Shown here in pieces: positions 48,026 to 57,179 of a DNA stretch of 64,000 bases (position 1 is the stretch's first letter; every line of letters starts with the position of its first letter). The notes under the pieces are model-generated. The model did no database searches, was not told the DNA's origin, and was given only the letters and a program-made list of their open reading frames with translations. Location of the stretch: assembly GCA_947631575.1 (NCBI GenBank), contig CANRLW010000003.1, forward strand, positions 62,001 through 126,000, given 5' to 3'. A program made the position numbers and the translations under genes. The DNA is from an uncultured Clostridia bacterium (GTDB lineage: Bacteria > Bacillota > Clostridia > Oscillospirales > Ruminococcaceae).

Positions 48026-48210
48026 TAGTTTTTTGTCAGATTAAACAAAGTTTGACACATTACACAAAATGTGAGTAAATTCTTCGGCAAATTCACAATA
48101 ATAGGGGGGATTGAGCAGGAATTGTATGTAAGAATTTCGGGGAGCTTTTGGAGATAAAGTTTTTTGATTGTCGGATCAAGAGGCAAGAGTTTAAACTCCG
48201 ACATCTTATT

Positions 48211-48348
48211 TCTTTTCAAACGTTGTTTCTCTCAATAACGCTCTCTCGCCCTATCCCCCTGACCCCCTTCCCCGAAGGGGAAGGGGGAAAGTCGCGGGGC
48301 GCTGGCGCGCCCCGCACCCCGCCTCGGGGCTAACGCCCCGCTCCCCCT
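48211..48348. repeat. Family A repeat, full copy
   Basis: TCTTTTCAAACGTTGTTTCT, CGCCCTATCCCCCTGACCCC, CTTCCCCGAAGGGGAAG, GGGGCGCTGGCGCGCCCC and a final GGGGCTAACGCCCC hairpin. Confidence 0.85.
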
Positions 48349-48483
48349 AACACGCGCAAATCGAGCGTGGAAGTTGGTTTGAGAACAAAGAGGGCGATTT
48401 AGTATGAGTGCCACTCGGCTGTTGCTGAATACTGTACACTGTAAACTGTCAACTGACTACAGGAGCGCCCCGTACCTCGCCCG

Positions 48484-48687
48484 TCGGCAGTTGACAGCGT
48501 ACAGTGTAAAGTAGTCAGTTATGGTATCCGCCTTACGGCGGATAATATTTAGATTGTTATCGGATTGAAACGTTTTGGAATATACCCATAAAAGGTTGCT
48601 CGTGTGTCTATCTTCTAAAAACAATCTAAATAACGCCCGCGACAGCGGGCACATTCTACTAAATACTGTACCATGTACACTGTATAC
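48484..48687. repeat. Family C MITE-like element, copy 4
   Basis: It shares with copy 3 the core TGTTATCGGA-TGAAACGTTTTGGA and AAAGGTTGCT-GTGTG. Left end ATCCGCCTTACGGCGGAT, right end AACAATCTAAATAACGCCCG. It ends just before the hairpin at 48688. Confidence 0.8.
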
Positions 48688-48732
48688 TGCTTTTATTTTC
48701 TATTTTTTTGGAAAAAATAGAAAATAAAAGCA
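48688..48732. terminator. 21-bp perfect A+T-rich hairpin
   Basis: TGCTTTTATTTTCTATTTTTT and its exact complement around a 3-base loop, ending 7 bases before the rplU -35. It could insulate rplU from upstream transcription. Confidence 0.6.
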
Positions 48733-48739
48733 AAAGTGC

Positions 48740-48768
48740 TTGACAAAAGGAAAATGTTGTGTTATAAT
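48740..48768 (+). promoter_or_regulatory. Promoter for rplU-prp-rpmA
   Basis: TTGACA at 48740-48745, 17-bp spacer, TATAAT at 48763-48768. Confidence 0.85.
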
Positions 48769-48774
48769 AATAAA

Positions 48775-48857
48775 GCCGCTTGTGTGAGGCATGGAAAGCG
48801 CAGAATTTAGTTCCTGCCGCCCCGACACAGCGAGTTCTGAAAAGAGGTATAAAAAAT
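48775..48857 (+). promoter_or_regulatory. Leader of rplU, position of the L21 leader RNA
   Basis: About 83 untranslated bases between promoter and L21 start. Firmicute rplU genes often carry a conserved L21 leader; the match here rests on position, not on a confirmed fold. Confidence 0.4.
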
Positions 48858-49163
48858 ATGTACGCAGTTATTGAAACAGGCGGAAAGCAGTATCAGGTAA
48901 AAGAGGGCGACGTTCTCTTTATTGAAAAGCTTGACGCAGATGGAGAAGTTACTTTCGACAAAGTCGTTATGGTCGGCGGCGAAGGAGAAACAAAGGTCGG
49001 AGATCCCTATGTAAGCGGAGCATCCGTAAAGGCTACTCTTCTTAAAAACGGTAAAGCTAAGAAGATAACCGTTTTCACCTACAAGCCCAAAAAGCATGTA
49101 AAGAGAAAACAGGGTCACAGACAGCCCTACAGCCAGGTAAGAATTGAAACTATAAACGCATAA
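48858..49163 (+). CDS. rplU: 50S ribosomal protein L21
   Basis: A protein of 101 residues, standard length. [18 protein letters not shown] and the C-terminal [26 protein letters not shown] are diagnostic. AGAGGT precedes the ATG. Its TAA overlaps the prp start as TAATG. Confidence 0.98.
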   Translation: MYAVIETGGKQYQVKEGDVLFIEKLDADGEVTFDKVVMVGGEGETKVGDPYVSGASVKATLLKNGKAKKITVFTYKPKKHVKRKQGHRQPYSQVRIETINA

Positions 49164-49480
49164 TGTTAAAATGTGTTTTCCGTTTGGGAGAGTCTGAAAA
49201 CGTTCGGGATTTTGCGGGTTTTGAAATAAGCGGTCATGCGGGCTACGGCACGGAGGGAAACGACATCGTCTGCGCGGCGGTTAGTTCCTGTACGATGCTT
49301 GTTTGCAACGCTATAACCGAAAATTTCGGCGCGGACGCCGAGGTTAAAGTTGAGGAAAACCGCATAACCCTGCGGCTGAATAAGCGGTCGAGCGACGCGC
49401 AAAAGCTCATTTCGGCGTTATATCAGCATCTTGAAACACTTTCGGAGGACTACAAGAACATTAAGGTTACTGTTATTTGA
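49163..49480 (+). CDS. prp: Ribosomal-processing cysteine protease Prp
   Basis: A protein of 105 residues that cleaves the N-terminal extension of ribosomal protein L27. The catalytic dyad is visible as His25 in SGHAGYG and Cys37 in DIVCAAVS. It lies between rplU and rpmA, the conserved Firmicute order, and is translationally coupled to rplU. Its substrate with the cut motif is the next gene. Confidence 0.95.
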   Translation: MLKCVFRLGESENVRDFAGFEISGHAGYGTEGNDIVCAAVSSCTMLVCNAITENFGADAEVKVEENRITLRLNKRSSDAQKLISALYQHLETLSEDYKNIKVTVI

Positions 49481-49493
49481 GGAGGTAAAGAAA

Positions 49494-49778
49494 ATGATTA
49501 AGATAAGCTTACAATATTTTGCTCATAAAAAAGGTATGGGTTCTACAAAGAACGGCCGTGACAGCGAGTCCAAGAGACTCGGCGTAAAGCGCGCAGACGG
49601 ACAGTTTGTTCTCGCGGGAAACATTCTCGTTAGACAGCGCGGAACACATATCCACCCCGGAAACAATGTCGGAAAAGGTTCTGACGATACTCTGTTCGCG
49701 CTGGTTGACGGAAAGGTAAAGTTCGAGCGCGTCGGACGCGACAGAAAGCAAGTAAGCGTTTACGCTGAAACCGAGTAA
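49494..49778 (+). CDS. rpmA: 50S ribosomal protein L27, precursor with Prp site
   Basis: A protein of 94 residues. The N-terminus [21 protein letters not shown] carries the LQYFA/HKKG cut site of Prp, so the mature form starts near His11. [26 protein letters not shown] is diagnostic of L27. GAGGAGG precedes the ATG. Confidence 0.97.
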   Translation: MIKISLQYFAHKKGMGSTKNGRDSESKRLGVKRADGQFVLAGNILVRQRGTHIHPGNNVGKGSDDTLFALVDGKVKFERVGRDRKQVSVYAETE

Positions 49779-49861
49779 TAAACAACATTTAAGCCGGACA
49801 TAAGCTCCGGCTTATTTTCTCATTGAAGGCGCAAATTGACGAAAAAGGAGATGTAAGCGGA

Positions 49862-51136
49862 ATGTTTGTCGATAAGGTCGAAATTCAGCTTAAAGCGGGA
49901 AACGGCGGAAACGGCGCGGTTTCGTTCCACCGTGAAAAATATGTCGCGGCGGGCGGTCCCGATGGCGGCGACGGCGGAAAAGGCTCGGATATTGTTTTTG
50001 TCGCGGACGACAGCCTTTCGACGCTGATAGATTTCCGCTATAAGAGAAAATACGTAGCTCCCGACGGTGAATCGGGCGGCGCAAAGCGCTGTTCGGGAAA
50101 ATCAATGGAGCCGACAATAATAAAAGTTCCCCGCGGAACGCTTGTAAAAGACACAAAAACGGGAAGGGTAATAGCGGACATTTCAGGAAACGAGCCTGTC
50201 GTTATAGCCAAAGGCGGAAAAGGCGGCTGGGGCAACTCCCATTTTGCCACGCCCACTAGGCAGATACCGCGGTTTTCAAAGCCCGGTTTTCCCGGAGAAC
50301 AGCTTTCCGTTACGCTTGAATTAAAGCTGCTTGCCGATGTGGGGCTTGTGGGATTTCCGAATGTCGGAAAATCAACGCTTATAAGCGTTGTAAGCGCGGC
50401 AAAGCCGAAAATTGCCAACTATCAGTTTACGACCCTTACACCTGTTCTCGGAGTAGTAAAGCGCGGAGAAAAGTCGTTTGTTATGGCGGATATCCCCGGG
50501 CTTATCGAGGGCGCGAGCGAGGGCGTAGGACTTGGACATGAGTTTTTAAGGCATATTGAGAGGTGCAGGCTCATTGTTCATGTAGTGGACGTTTCGGGCG
50601 CTGACGGAAGAGATCCTTCAAGCGATTATGAAAAGATAAACGCCGAGCTTAAAAACTTTTCCGAAGAGCTTGCAGAGCTACCGCAGATAATAGCAATGAA
50701 CAAATGCGACGCGGCGACCGAGGAGCAGATAGCGAAGTTTGAAAAGTTCCTCGATGAAAAGGGGCTTAAAGCCCACAAAATCTCCGCCGCGACAACGCAG
50801 GGCGTAGAGGAGCTTATGGAAGACGTGACCGAGGCTCTGGACAAGCTCCCGCCCGTAAAGATCTACGAGGCAGAGCCGCTTTCGCTGAAGGAGCTTTCGG
50901 AAGAGGCTGAGGGAAAACACTCGTTTACCGTGGAAAAGGTGGACGGTGTGTATATCGTAAACGCCGAATTCCTTGCGCCGATATTGTCGGTGTGCAATAT
51001 GGAAGATTATGAGAGCCTGCAATATTTTCAGCGTGTTCTGCGTTCAAGCGGCATAATAGACGAGCTTGAGCGTCAGGGAATACAGGAGGATGATGTAGTT
51101 TCAATTTACGACTTTGAGTTCAATTATATAAGATAA
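49862..51136 (+). CDS. obg: GTPase Obg (CgtA)
   Basis: Ribosome-assembly and stress GTPase of 424 residues. The Gly-rich Obg fold fills residues 1-157 (GNGGNGAVSFHREKYVAAGGPDGGDGGKG). The G domain has the P-loop GFPNVGKS at 164-171, DIPGLIEGA and NKCD, and the OCT domain ends the protein (YFQRVLRSSGIIDELERQGIQEDDVVSIYDFEF). The start MFVDKVEI at 49862 fits the family; AAAGGAG lies 11 bases upstream. It follows L27, the usual order. Confidence 0.97.
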   Translation: MFVDKVEIQLKAGNGGNGAVSFHREKYVAAGGPDGGDGGKGSDIVFVADDSLSTLIDFRYKRKYVAPDGESGGAKRCSGKSMEPTIIKVPRGTLVKDTKTGRVIADISGNEPVVIAKGGKGGWGNSHFATPTRQIPRFSKPGFPGEQLSVTLELKLLADVGLVGFPNVGKSTLISVVSAAKPKIANYQFTTLTPVLGVVKRGEKSFVMADIPGLIEGASEGVGLGHEFLRHIERCRLIVHVVDVSGADGRDPSSDYEKINAELKNFSEELAELPQIIAMNKCDAATEEQIAKFEKFLDEKGLKAHKISAATTQGVEELMEDVTEALDKLPPVKIYEAEPLSLKELSEEAEGKHSFTVEKVDGVYIVNAEFLAPILSVCNMEDYESLQYFQRVLRSSGIIDELERQGIQEDDVVSIYDFEFNYIR

Positions 51137-51282
51137 ACAGATAAATAAATTCGGACTGTACCGAATAATCAAACTCAGACTGCCGAGAAAGCTTTAGTTG
51201 TCAGGAGGTGTTTTCTTACCTCTTACCGCTTACCTCTAAAAGGGCTGTCTGAAACCCGGAGCGGGATTCGGGAGGATTATTT

Positions 51283-51981
51283 ATGAGTTTTATAAGCAAT
51301 TTAATTTCACAGCTCGAACGTCCTACGGCAGGAAGTAAAAAGACCTCCGAGGAAGTAATGGAACTCTGCGGAAAAGTTTCAGCAAAGATCGCGCTTTTTG
51401 TCGGCGACGACATGGACACTCCGAAGATAATAGCCGGGGCGACCAAAGCGGACGTAATGGCGGGATATGCGGAAGAATATCTTGTAAAGCGGGCGCAGAA
51501 GACAGGGCTTAATTCAAAGCTTGTCATGCCCTATGAACTGCCGAAAATAAACGGCGGCTGGGAGTTTTTGTGGTATAACGGACTTACCGAGCCCGACGGC
51601 GTTCCCAGAAGGCTCGAAGAATTGAAGAACATTATGAAAAGCGGCTGTTTGGCTGTTTTCAGGACGTTGTGTTATCTCATTGAGCCGTCGTCCGATACAA
51701 GAAGTTATGTCGAAAGGCGCTATGGTGAGCCCGAAGAACTCGACAGGGTACTTCGCGAGGCAAAAGAACAGGGTCTGCATGTACGCGATTTTTACATTGC
51801 GCCTAAAACTGACTGGACACACGGACTTTACGAGCCTATGCGCGAGGCGATAAATAAGCTCGAGCCTGCTATTGACGGCGAAGAGGAAACCGCAGGAGTC
51901 GCGGGACTTAATAAGGAAATAGATATGTTCGAACTTCACAGTGAGGAATACAGTTTTGTATACTATATCTTCGAGGCATAG
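51283..51981 (+). CDS. Conserved protein of unknown function
   Basis: A soluble protein of 232 residues that I cannot place. A strand-helix pattern around KIALFVGDDMDTPKIIAGATKADVMAGYAEEYL and a later LYEPMREAINKLEP segment do not form a motif I recognise. GGGAGGA precedes the ATG. It lies 12 bases upstream of the Mini-RNase III gene and is probably co-transcribed with it. A family B cluster lies upstream (51211-51240). Confidence 0.65.
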   Translation: MSFISNLISQLERPTAGSKKTSEEVMELCGKVSAKIALFVGDDMDTPKIIAGATKADVMAGYAEEYLVKRAQKTGLNSKLVMPYELPKINGGWEFLWYNGLTEPDGVPRRLEELKNIMKSGCLAVFRTLCYLIEPSSDTRSYVERRYGEPEELDRVLREAKEQGLHVRDFYIAPKTDWTHGLYEPMREAINKLEPAIDGEEETAGVAGLNKEIDMFELHSEEYSFVYYIFEA

Positions 51982-51993
51982 GGAGGCGTTTTT

Positions 51994-52395
51994 TTGACGG
52001 AAAAAGAGGCGGCGGCTTATTCGCCGAATGTTCTGGCGTTTTACGGCGACAGCGTATACGAGGTGCTTGTTAGACGGCTTATTGTGAGCAGGCACAACAC
52101 TTGCGCGGGAAAGCTCCACGAGCTTGCCGTAAGCAGAGTGCGCGCATCATATCAGAGCGGCGCAGTCGGCGTTATTGAACCCTTGCTCACCGAGAAAGAG
52201 GCTGACATTCTCCGCAGAGGGCGAAACGCGGGAGGAATCTCCGTTCCGAAAAGCTCAAACCCCTCGGAATACCGCCGGGCTACAGCGCTTGAAACATTGT
52301 TCGGCTATCTCGCGCTTTGTGAAAACTATGAAAGAATAAACGAGCTGTTTGACATTATAGTCAAGGCATTGCCTATAGAGCAGGATAACACATAA
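51994..52395 (+). CDS. mrnC: Mini-ribonuclease III
   Basis: A protein of 133 residues with only the RNase III catalytic domain; it matures the ends of 23S rRNA. The first acidic motif is LAFYGDSVYE (Asp19, Glu23) and the second ALETLFGYL. The central HxxA-type helix KLHELAVSRVRASYQ is present. Translation begins at TTG 51994 after GGGAGG. Length and content fit the Firmicute enzyme. Confidence 0.93.
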   Translation: MTEKEAAAYSPNVLAFYGDSVYEVLVRRLIVSRHNTCAGKLHELAVSRVRASYQSGAVGVIEPLLTEKEADILRRGRNAGGISVPKSSNPSEYRRATALETLFGYLALCENYERINELFDIIVKALPIEQDNT

Positions 52396-52401
52396 ATTTC
52401 A

Positions 52402-52455
52402 CCCCGACATTTTTTACATAAAACATTTTTCAGTTTTATGCAATAATTGTCGGGG
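52402..52455 (+). promoter_or_regulatory. Nested hairpin covering the yitT ribosome-binding site
   Basis: CCCCGACA (52402-52409) pairs with TGTCGGGG (52448-52455), enclosing an inner CATAAAAC/GTTTTATG hairpin. The GGGGG needed to start the next gene lies in the 3' arm. Confidence 0.55.
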
Positions 52456-52463
52456 GTATTTAT

Positions 52464-53315
52464 ATGAAAAAACGCATAATTATAGAGCTTTTGGAGATAG
52501 CGTTTGCGGCGGCGGTATTTTCGCTCGGCGTTCATTGTTTTATCTCGCCGAACAACATAGCTCCCGGCGGCGTTACGGGCGCGTCAATAATCCTTGTAAG
52601 GTTTTTTGATATCGGAGTAGGAACATTTATATTGCTTTTAAATATACCACTTCTGATAATAGGATTTATTTTTCTCGAACGCGCGGTAATGTTCAAAACG
52701 CTGTATGCCGTTGCGCTTATAACCGTATTTACGGACATTATGGAAATGACAGTGCCGACATATGACGCGGGATCGGGAAACGGCATTATTGCGGCAATAT
52801 TCGGCGGCGCGGCAATGGGCGCGGGAATGGGGCTTATCTATAAAAGCGAGGCGACCTCGGGCGGTGCGGACATATTGACGAAAATTATCGGCAAATATTT
52901 CCCGCAGTACAGGCTCGGCGTTGTCCAGGCGGCTCTCGATATAATAGTAGTAGCGGCGGGGTTTGCGGTGTTCGGAGAACTAAACGGCGTGTTGCTTGCA
53001 GTTATCGCCATTTTTATCCAGTCATACCTTATTGACCGCATACTTTACGGCGGGCGAGAGAGCAGACTTCTGCTCATCTTCTCCAAGAAGAATGACGAGA
53101 TAGCGGGGAAGATAATTCGCGCAGACCATGGAGTAACTTTTCTGAACGCCAAAGGCGCATTTTCCAACGAAGAACGCACAGTCGTTATGACGGCTGTGCG
53201 CAGAAGTTCTTATGAAAAGATAAAGCGCATTGTCCGCGAGGCAGACCCGTCGGCATTTCTGATAACCACAAACGCAAATGAGGTGTTGGGTTTAGGATTT
53301 GAAAAGCTGATATAA
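52464..53315 (+). CDS. YitT-family membrane protein
   Basis: A protein of 283 residues: five or six helices in the first 200 residues (with SPNNIAPGGVTGASIIL and GSGNGIIAAIFGGAAMGAGMGLIYKSEATSGGADIL typical of the family) and a C-terminal DUF2179 domain (HGVTFLNAKGAFSNEERTVVMTAVRRSSYEKIKRIVREADPSAFLITTNANEVLG). It is presumed to be a transporter or membrane regulator; the substrate is unknown. Its ribosome-binding site GGGGGT lies in a stable stem. Confidence 0.92.
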   Translation: MKKRIIIELLEIAFAAAVFSLGVHCFISPNNIAPGGVTGASIILVRFFDIGVGTFILLLNIPLLIIGFIFLERAVMFKTLYAVALITVFTDIMEMTVPTYDAGSGNGIIAAIFGGAAMGAGMGLIYKSEATSGGADILTKIIGKYFPQYRLGVVQAALDIIVVAAGFAVFGELNGVLLAVIAIFIQSYLIDRILYGGRESRLLLIFSKKNDEIAGKIIRADHGVTFLNAKGAFSNEERTVVMTAVRRSSYEKIKRIVREADPSAFLITTNANEVLGLGFEKLI

Positions 53316-53317
53316 TA

Positions 53318-53347
53318 AAAAAGGCAGGAACAAAAATTCCTGCCTTT
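53318..53347. terminator. Bidirectional terminator between yitT and leuS
   Basis: AAAGGCAGGAA-CAAAAA-TTCCTGCCTTT, serving two convergent genes. Confidence 0.85.
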
Positions 53348-53359
53348 GATTGTAATAAC

Positions 53360-55783
53360 TTATTTAACAACAATGTTTACCAGTTTGTTCGGCACAGCTA
53401 TCTTCTTGACTATCGTCTTTCCTTCTGTCGCCGCTTTTATTTCGGGAAGACCGAGAGCCATTCCTATAAGCGTTTCATTGTCAGAATCAACGGGCGCGTT
53501 AAAGCGTCCTCTGAGCTTTCCGTTTACCTGAACGACAAGCTCAACAGTGCTGTCCGCGCAGAGCTTTTCGTCATAGGTCGCCCACTTCTGCTCGTTCAGT
53601 ATACCGAAACCGAGAGAATTGAAAAGCTCTTCGGTTATGTGCGGAGCAAACGGATTGAGGATTATCAGCAGGTCGCGGAACTCCGCTCTGTTAAAGCCGC
53701 CCGCACTGTCCGCGTCATTTAAAAGTCCCATCATAGACGCGATCGCGGTGTTGAATTTAAGCGTTTCGATATCCTCGGTGACTTTCTTTATCGTTTTGTG
53801 CATTGCCGAGCGGAGCGCGTCACTGTATTCCTCTCCGTCCTTAAGATTTTCGGACATTGTCCAGATACGCTCCAAAAACCTCTTACAGCCCTTTATTCCG
53901 TTTTCCTGCCAGGGAGCAGCTTTTTCAAAGTCGCCTACGAACATCTCATAAAGGCGCATTGTGTCCGCGCCGTATTCCTTTACGACTTCATCAGGATTTA
54001 CGACATTGTGGAGAGATTTTGACATCTTGCAGAATTTTCCGGGATTCTGCGGGTCACGTCCGAGTATCATTCCGTGAGAAGTACGCTTTGCATAAGGCTC
54101 TTTTGTCGGAACAACCCCTTGGTCGTATAAGAACTTGTGCCAGAAACGACTGTAGAGCAGGTGGAGCGTAGTATGCTCCATTCCTCCGTTATACCAGTCT
54201 ACGGGCAGCCAGTAGTTAAGAGCATCTTTAGAGGCAAGCTCTTTGTCGTTTGTCGGGTCGGTATAGCGCAGGAAATACCAGCTAGAACCCGCCCACTGCG
54301 GCATAGTGTCGGTCTCGCGCTTTGCAGGACCGCCGCATTTCGGACAAGTGGTGTTTATGAAACTTTCCAGAGTAGACAGCGGGCTTTCGCCGTTGTCGGT
54401 CGGCATATAGCTGTCAACCTCAGGGAGCTTAAGCGGGAGCTCGCTTTCGGGAAGTCCTACCCAGCCGCACTTCTCGCAGTAGACCACGGGAATAGGCTCG
54501 CCCCAGTATCTCTGGCGCGAGAATACCCAGTCGCGGAGCTTGAAGTTTACTTTTTCATGACCAACGCCTTTTTCCGTCAGCCATTCTTTTATCTTAACCT
54601 TTGCGTCCTCTACGGACAGCCCGTCGAGGAACTGAGAGTTTACCATAACCCCCGTTGCGCAGTCGGTAAATGCCTCTTTCTGAACGTCCTCTCCGCCCTT
54701 TACGACTTCGATTATCGGCAGACCGAACTTCTTTGCAAATTCCCAGTCGCGCGTATCATGCGCGGGAACTGCCATAATTGCGCCCGTGCCGTAGCTCATA
54801 AGAACATAGTCCGAAATAAATACAGGTATCTGCGTCCCGTTTACGGGATTTATCGCCATAACGCCGCCGAGCTTTACGCCCGTTTTGTCTTTGTTCATTT
54901 CCGTGCGGTCAAAGTCGGACTTTCTTGCCGCCTCTTTCTGATAGGCACGCACTTCGTCAAGGTTTTCTATCTTGTCAGCCCATTTTTCTATAAGCGGGTG
55001 TTCGGGGGAAATTACCATATAGGTCGCGCCAAAAAGCGTATCGGGGCGAGTCGTATAAACAGTGAGGGTATCGCCGAGAGTTGTCGTGAAATTGACTTCC
55101 GCGCCCGTAGAACGCCCTATCCAGTTTACCTGAGCGGTCTTTATCTTCTCAAAATAGTCCACGCTGTCGAGGTCGTCGAGGAGCTTTTGTGCATAGTCTG
55201 TGATTTTGAGCATCCACTGATTTTTTACCTTGTGGATAACTTCTCCATGACAGCGCTCGCAGGTGCCGTTTACGACTTCTTCGTTTGCGAGAACGACCTT
55301 ACACTGTGTACACCAGTTTACGTTCATCTCTTTTTTATACGCAAGTCCCGCGTTGAAGAGCTTTAAGAATATCCACTGTGTCCATTTAAAATAATTCGGG
55401 TCGGTAGTGTTTACCTCTCTCTCCCAGTCAAATGAAAGACCCAGAGCCTTTAGCTGACCGCGAAAACGGTTTATGTTGCGCTCGGTAACTACCGCGGGGT
55501 GTATCTTGTTCTTTATCGCATAGTTTTCCGTCGGCAGTCCGAAAGCGTCCCAGCCCATGGGGAAAAGCACGTTATAGCCCTGCATACGGCGCTTTCTCGC
55601 AACAATATCCATAGCGGTATACGGACGCGGATGACCTACATGAAGTCCGTCGCCCGACGGATATGGAAATTCTACGAGAGCGTAGTATTTCGGCTTTGAA
55701 AAGTCGTTTTCGGTGTGGAATGTGCGGTGTTCGTCCCAGTATTTCTGCCATTTGCTTTCAACCGCGGCAAAATCGTATTTCAT
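53360..55783 (-). CDS. leuS: Leucyl-tRNA synthetase
   Basis: Class I synthetase of 807 residues, bacterial length. The HIGH motif is HVGH at 48-51 ([16 protein letters not shown]) and the KMSKS motif lies at 586-590. The CP1 editing domain contains [21 protein letters not shown], and zinc-binding Cys pairs occur at WCTQC...CERC and CPKC. AAAGGAC precedes the ATG. No T-box features are visible in the short leader. Confidence 0.98.
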   Translation of the reverse strand: MKYDFAAVESKWQKYWDEHRTFHTENDFSKPKYYALVEFPYPSGDGLHVGHPRPYTAMDIVARKRRMQGYNVLFPMGWDAFGLPTENYAIKNKIHPAVVTERNINRFRGQLKALGLSFDWEREVNTTDPNYFKWTQWIFLKLFNAGLAYKKEMNVNWCTQCKVVLANEEVVNGTCERCHGEVIHKVKNQWMLKITDYAQKLLDDLDSVDYFEKIKTAQVNWIGRSTGAEVNFTTTLGDTLTVYTTRPDTLFGATYMVISPEHPLIEKWADKIENLDEVRAYQKEAARKSDFDRTEMNKDKTGVKLGGVMAINPVNGTQIPVFISDYVLMSYGTGAIMAVPAHDTRDWEFAKKFGLPIIEVVKGGEDVQKEAFTDCATGVMVNSQFLDGLSVEDAKVKIKEWLTEKGVGHEKVNFKLRDWVFSRQRYWGEPIPVVYCEKCGWVGLPESELPLKLPEVDSYMPTDNGESPLSTLESFINTTCPKCGGPAKRETDTMPQWAGSSWYFLRYTDPTNDKELASKDALNYWLPVDWYNGGMEHTTLHLLYSRFWHKFLYDQGVVPTKEPYAKRTSHGMILGRDPQNPGKFCKMSKSLHNVVNPDEVVKEYGADTMRLYEMFVGDFEKAAPWQENGIKGCKRFLERIWTMSENLKDGEEYSDALRSAMHKTIKKVTEDIETLKFNTAIASMMGLLNDADSAGGFNRAEFRDLLIILNPFAPHITEELFNSLGFGILNEQKWATYDEKLCADSTVELVVQVNGKLRGRFNAPVDSDNETLIGMALGLPEIKAATEGKTIVKKIAVPNKLVNIVVK

Positions 55784-55839
55784 ATTTTTTATTGTCCTTT
55801 CACATATGCAATTTAATTTCCAAAAAATTGTTACATTAC

Positions 55840-55868
55840 ATTATATCATAATAAATAAAAAATGTCAA
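55840..55868 (-). promoter_or_regulatory. Promoter for leuS
   Basis: TTGACA at 55863-55868, 17-bp spacer, TATAAT at 55840-55845. The transcript would start about 50 bases before the ATG. Confidence 0.83.
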
Positions 55869-55979
55869 TTCATTTTTTCGTCCCAATTCAAATTCTTAAT
55901 TAAGAGCTATCCTATTGCCTTTCTTGCAAGTTATTATTAAAATACTTGCAAAAATACGTTTTTTATTCACGAAAACTTA

Positions 55980-56008
55980 TTGACAACAGAGGCTAAAAGT
56001 GATAAAAT
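55980..56008 (+). promoter_or_regulatory. Promoter for ilvE-glyS
   Basis: TTGACA at 55980-55985, 17-bp spacer, TAAAAT at 56003-56008. Confidence 0.8.
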
Positions 56009-56070
56009 AATGATGTATATTTTATGCGGAGTTTGTTTTCCGCAAAATTTCAGCTTTTGGAGGAATTTTT

Positions 56071-57135
56071 ATGGAAATCAGAATTGAAAAAACGCAGACT
56101 CCTAAGGAAAAACCTCAGGACGAGACAAAGCTCGGTTTCGGTCATATCTTTACCGACCATATGTTCATTATGGACTATGATACGGGTAAGGGCTGGCACG
56201 ATGCGAGAGTAGTTCCCTACGGCGATATTTCGCTTTCTCCCGCGGCAATGGTATTACACTACGGACAGGAAATTTTCGAGGGCTTAAAGGCATACAGAAC
56301 GGCTGACGGCTCTATACAGTTCTTCCGTCCGATAGAGAATTTCAAGAGAATGAACATCTCGGCAGAGCGCCTTGTTATTCCCGAAATTCCCGTTGAAGAC
56401 GCGCTCCAGGCACTTCATACAGTCGTTGAGGTAGATAAAGACTGGGTACCTCATACAGACGGCGCGTCGCTTTACATTCGCCCGTTTATCTTCGCGGCAG
56501 ATCCGTTTTTGGGCGTTCGTCCCGGCGATAAATATTACTTTATGATAATTATGAGCCCCTCCGGCGCATACTATTCTACAGGGCTTGAGCCTGTTTCCAT
56601 TTATGTTGAGACAAAGTACGTCAGAGCCGTTCGCGGCGGAATGGGCTTTACAAAGACAGGCGGAAACTACGCAGCCTCTCTCCATTCGCAGGACGACGCG
56701 CATAAGCTGAATTACTCGCAGGTACTCTGGCTCGACGGTATCGAGCAGAAGTACATTGAGGAAGTAGGTTCGATGAACATCATGTTCGTAATCGACGGCG
56801 AAGTCGTTACTCCTCAGCTCCAGGGCTCGGTATTGAGCGGAATTACAAGAAAGTCCGTTCTCGAACTCTGCAAGAAGTGGGGAATAAAGGCTACCGAGCG
56901 CAGAATTTCCATTCAGGAAGTTGCCGACGCTTATGACGCGGGTAAGCTCGACGAAGTATTCGGCACAGGCACGGCGGCAGTTGTTTCTCCCGTAGGTCAT
57001 CTGCGCTGGGGCGACAAGGTAATGGAGATAGGCGACAACAAGATAGGAAAGCTCACACAGCGCCTGTACGACACCATGACGGGCATGCAGTACGGCAAAC
57101 TTCCCGATGATATGGGTTGGATAGAGAAATTATAA
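56071..57135 (+). CDS. ilvE: Branched-chain amino-acid aminotransferase
   Basis: PLP-dependent class IV aminotransferase of 354 residues, last step of Leu, Ile and Val synthesis and first step of their breakdown. The PLP lysine is Lys195 in TKTGGNYAAS. EEVGSMNIMFV and GSVLSGITRKSVLEL match the large BCAT subgroup. TTGGAGG precedes the ATG. The next gene follows at 44 bases with no terminator between. Confidence 0.95.
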   Translation: MEIRIEKTQTPKEKPQDETKLGFGHIFTDHMFIMDYDTGKGWHDARVVPYGDISLSPAAMVLHYGQEIFEGLKAYRTADGSIQFFRPIENFKRMNISAERLVIPEIPVEDALQALHTVVEVDKDWVPHTDGASLYIRPFIFAADPFLGVRPGDKYYFMIIMSPSGAYYSTGLEPVSIYVETKYVRAVRGGMGFTKTGGNYAASLHSQDDAHKLNYSQVLWLDGIEQKYIEEVGSMNIMFVIDGEVVTPQLQGSVLSGITRKSVLELCKKWGIKATERRISIQEVADAYDAGKLDEVFGTGTAAVVSPVGHLRWGDKVMEIGDNKIGKLTQRLYDTMTGMQYGKLPDDMGWIEKL

Positions 57136-57179
57136 ACGCAAGCGGGCGTAAATAACGAACCGCAAACGAAAGGAAATTA

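Noticed and set aside
48148..48414. Short open frames on both strands near 48.3 kb
   Set aside because: They are read-through of the family A palindromes, not genes.
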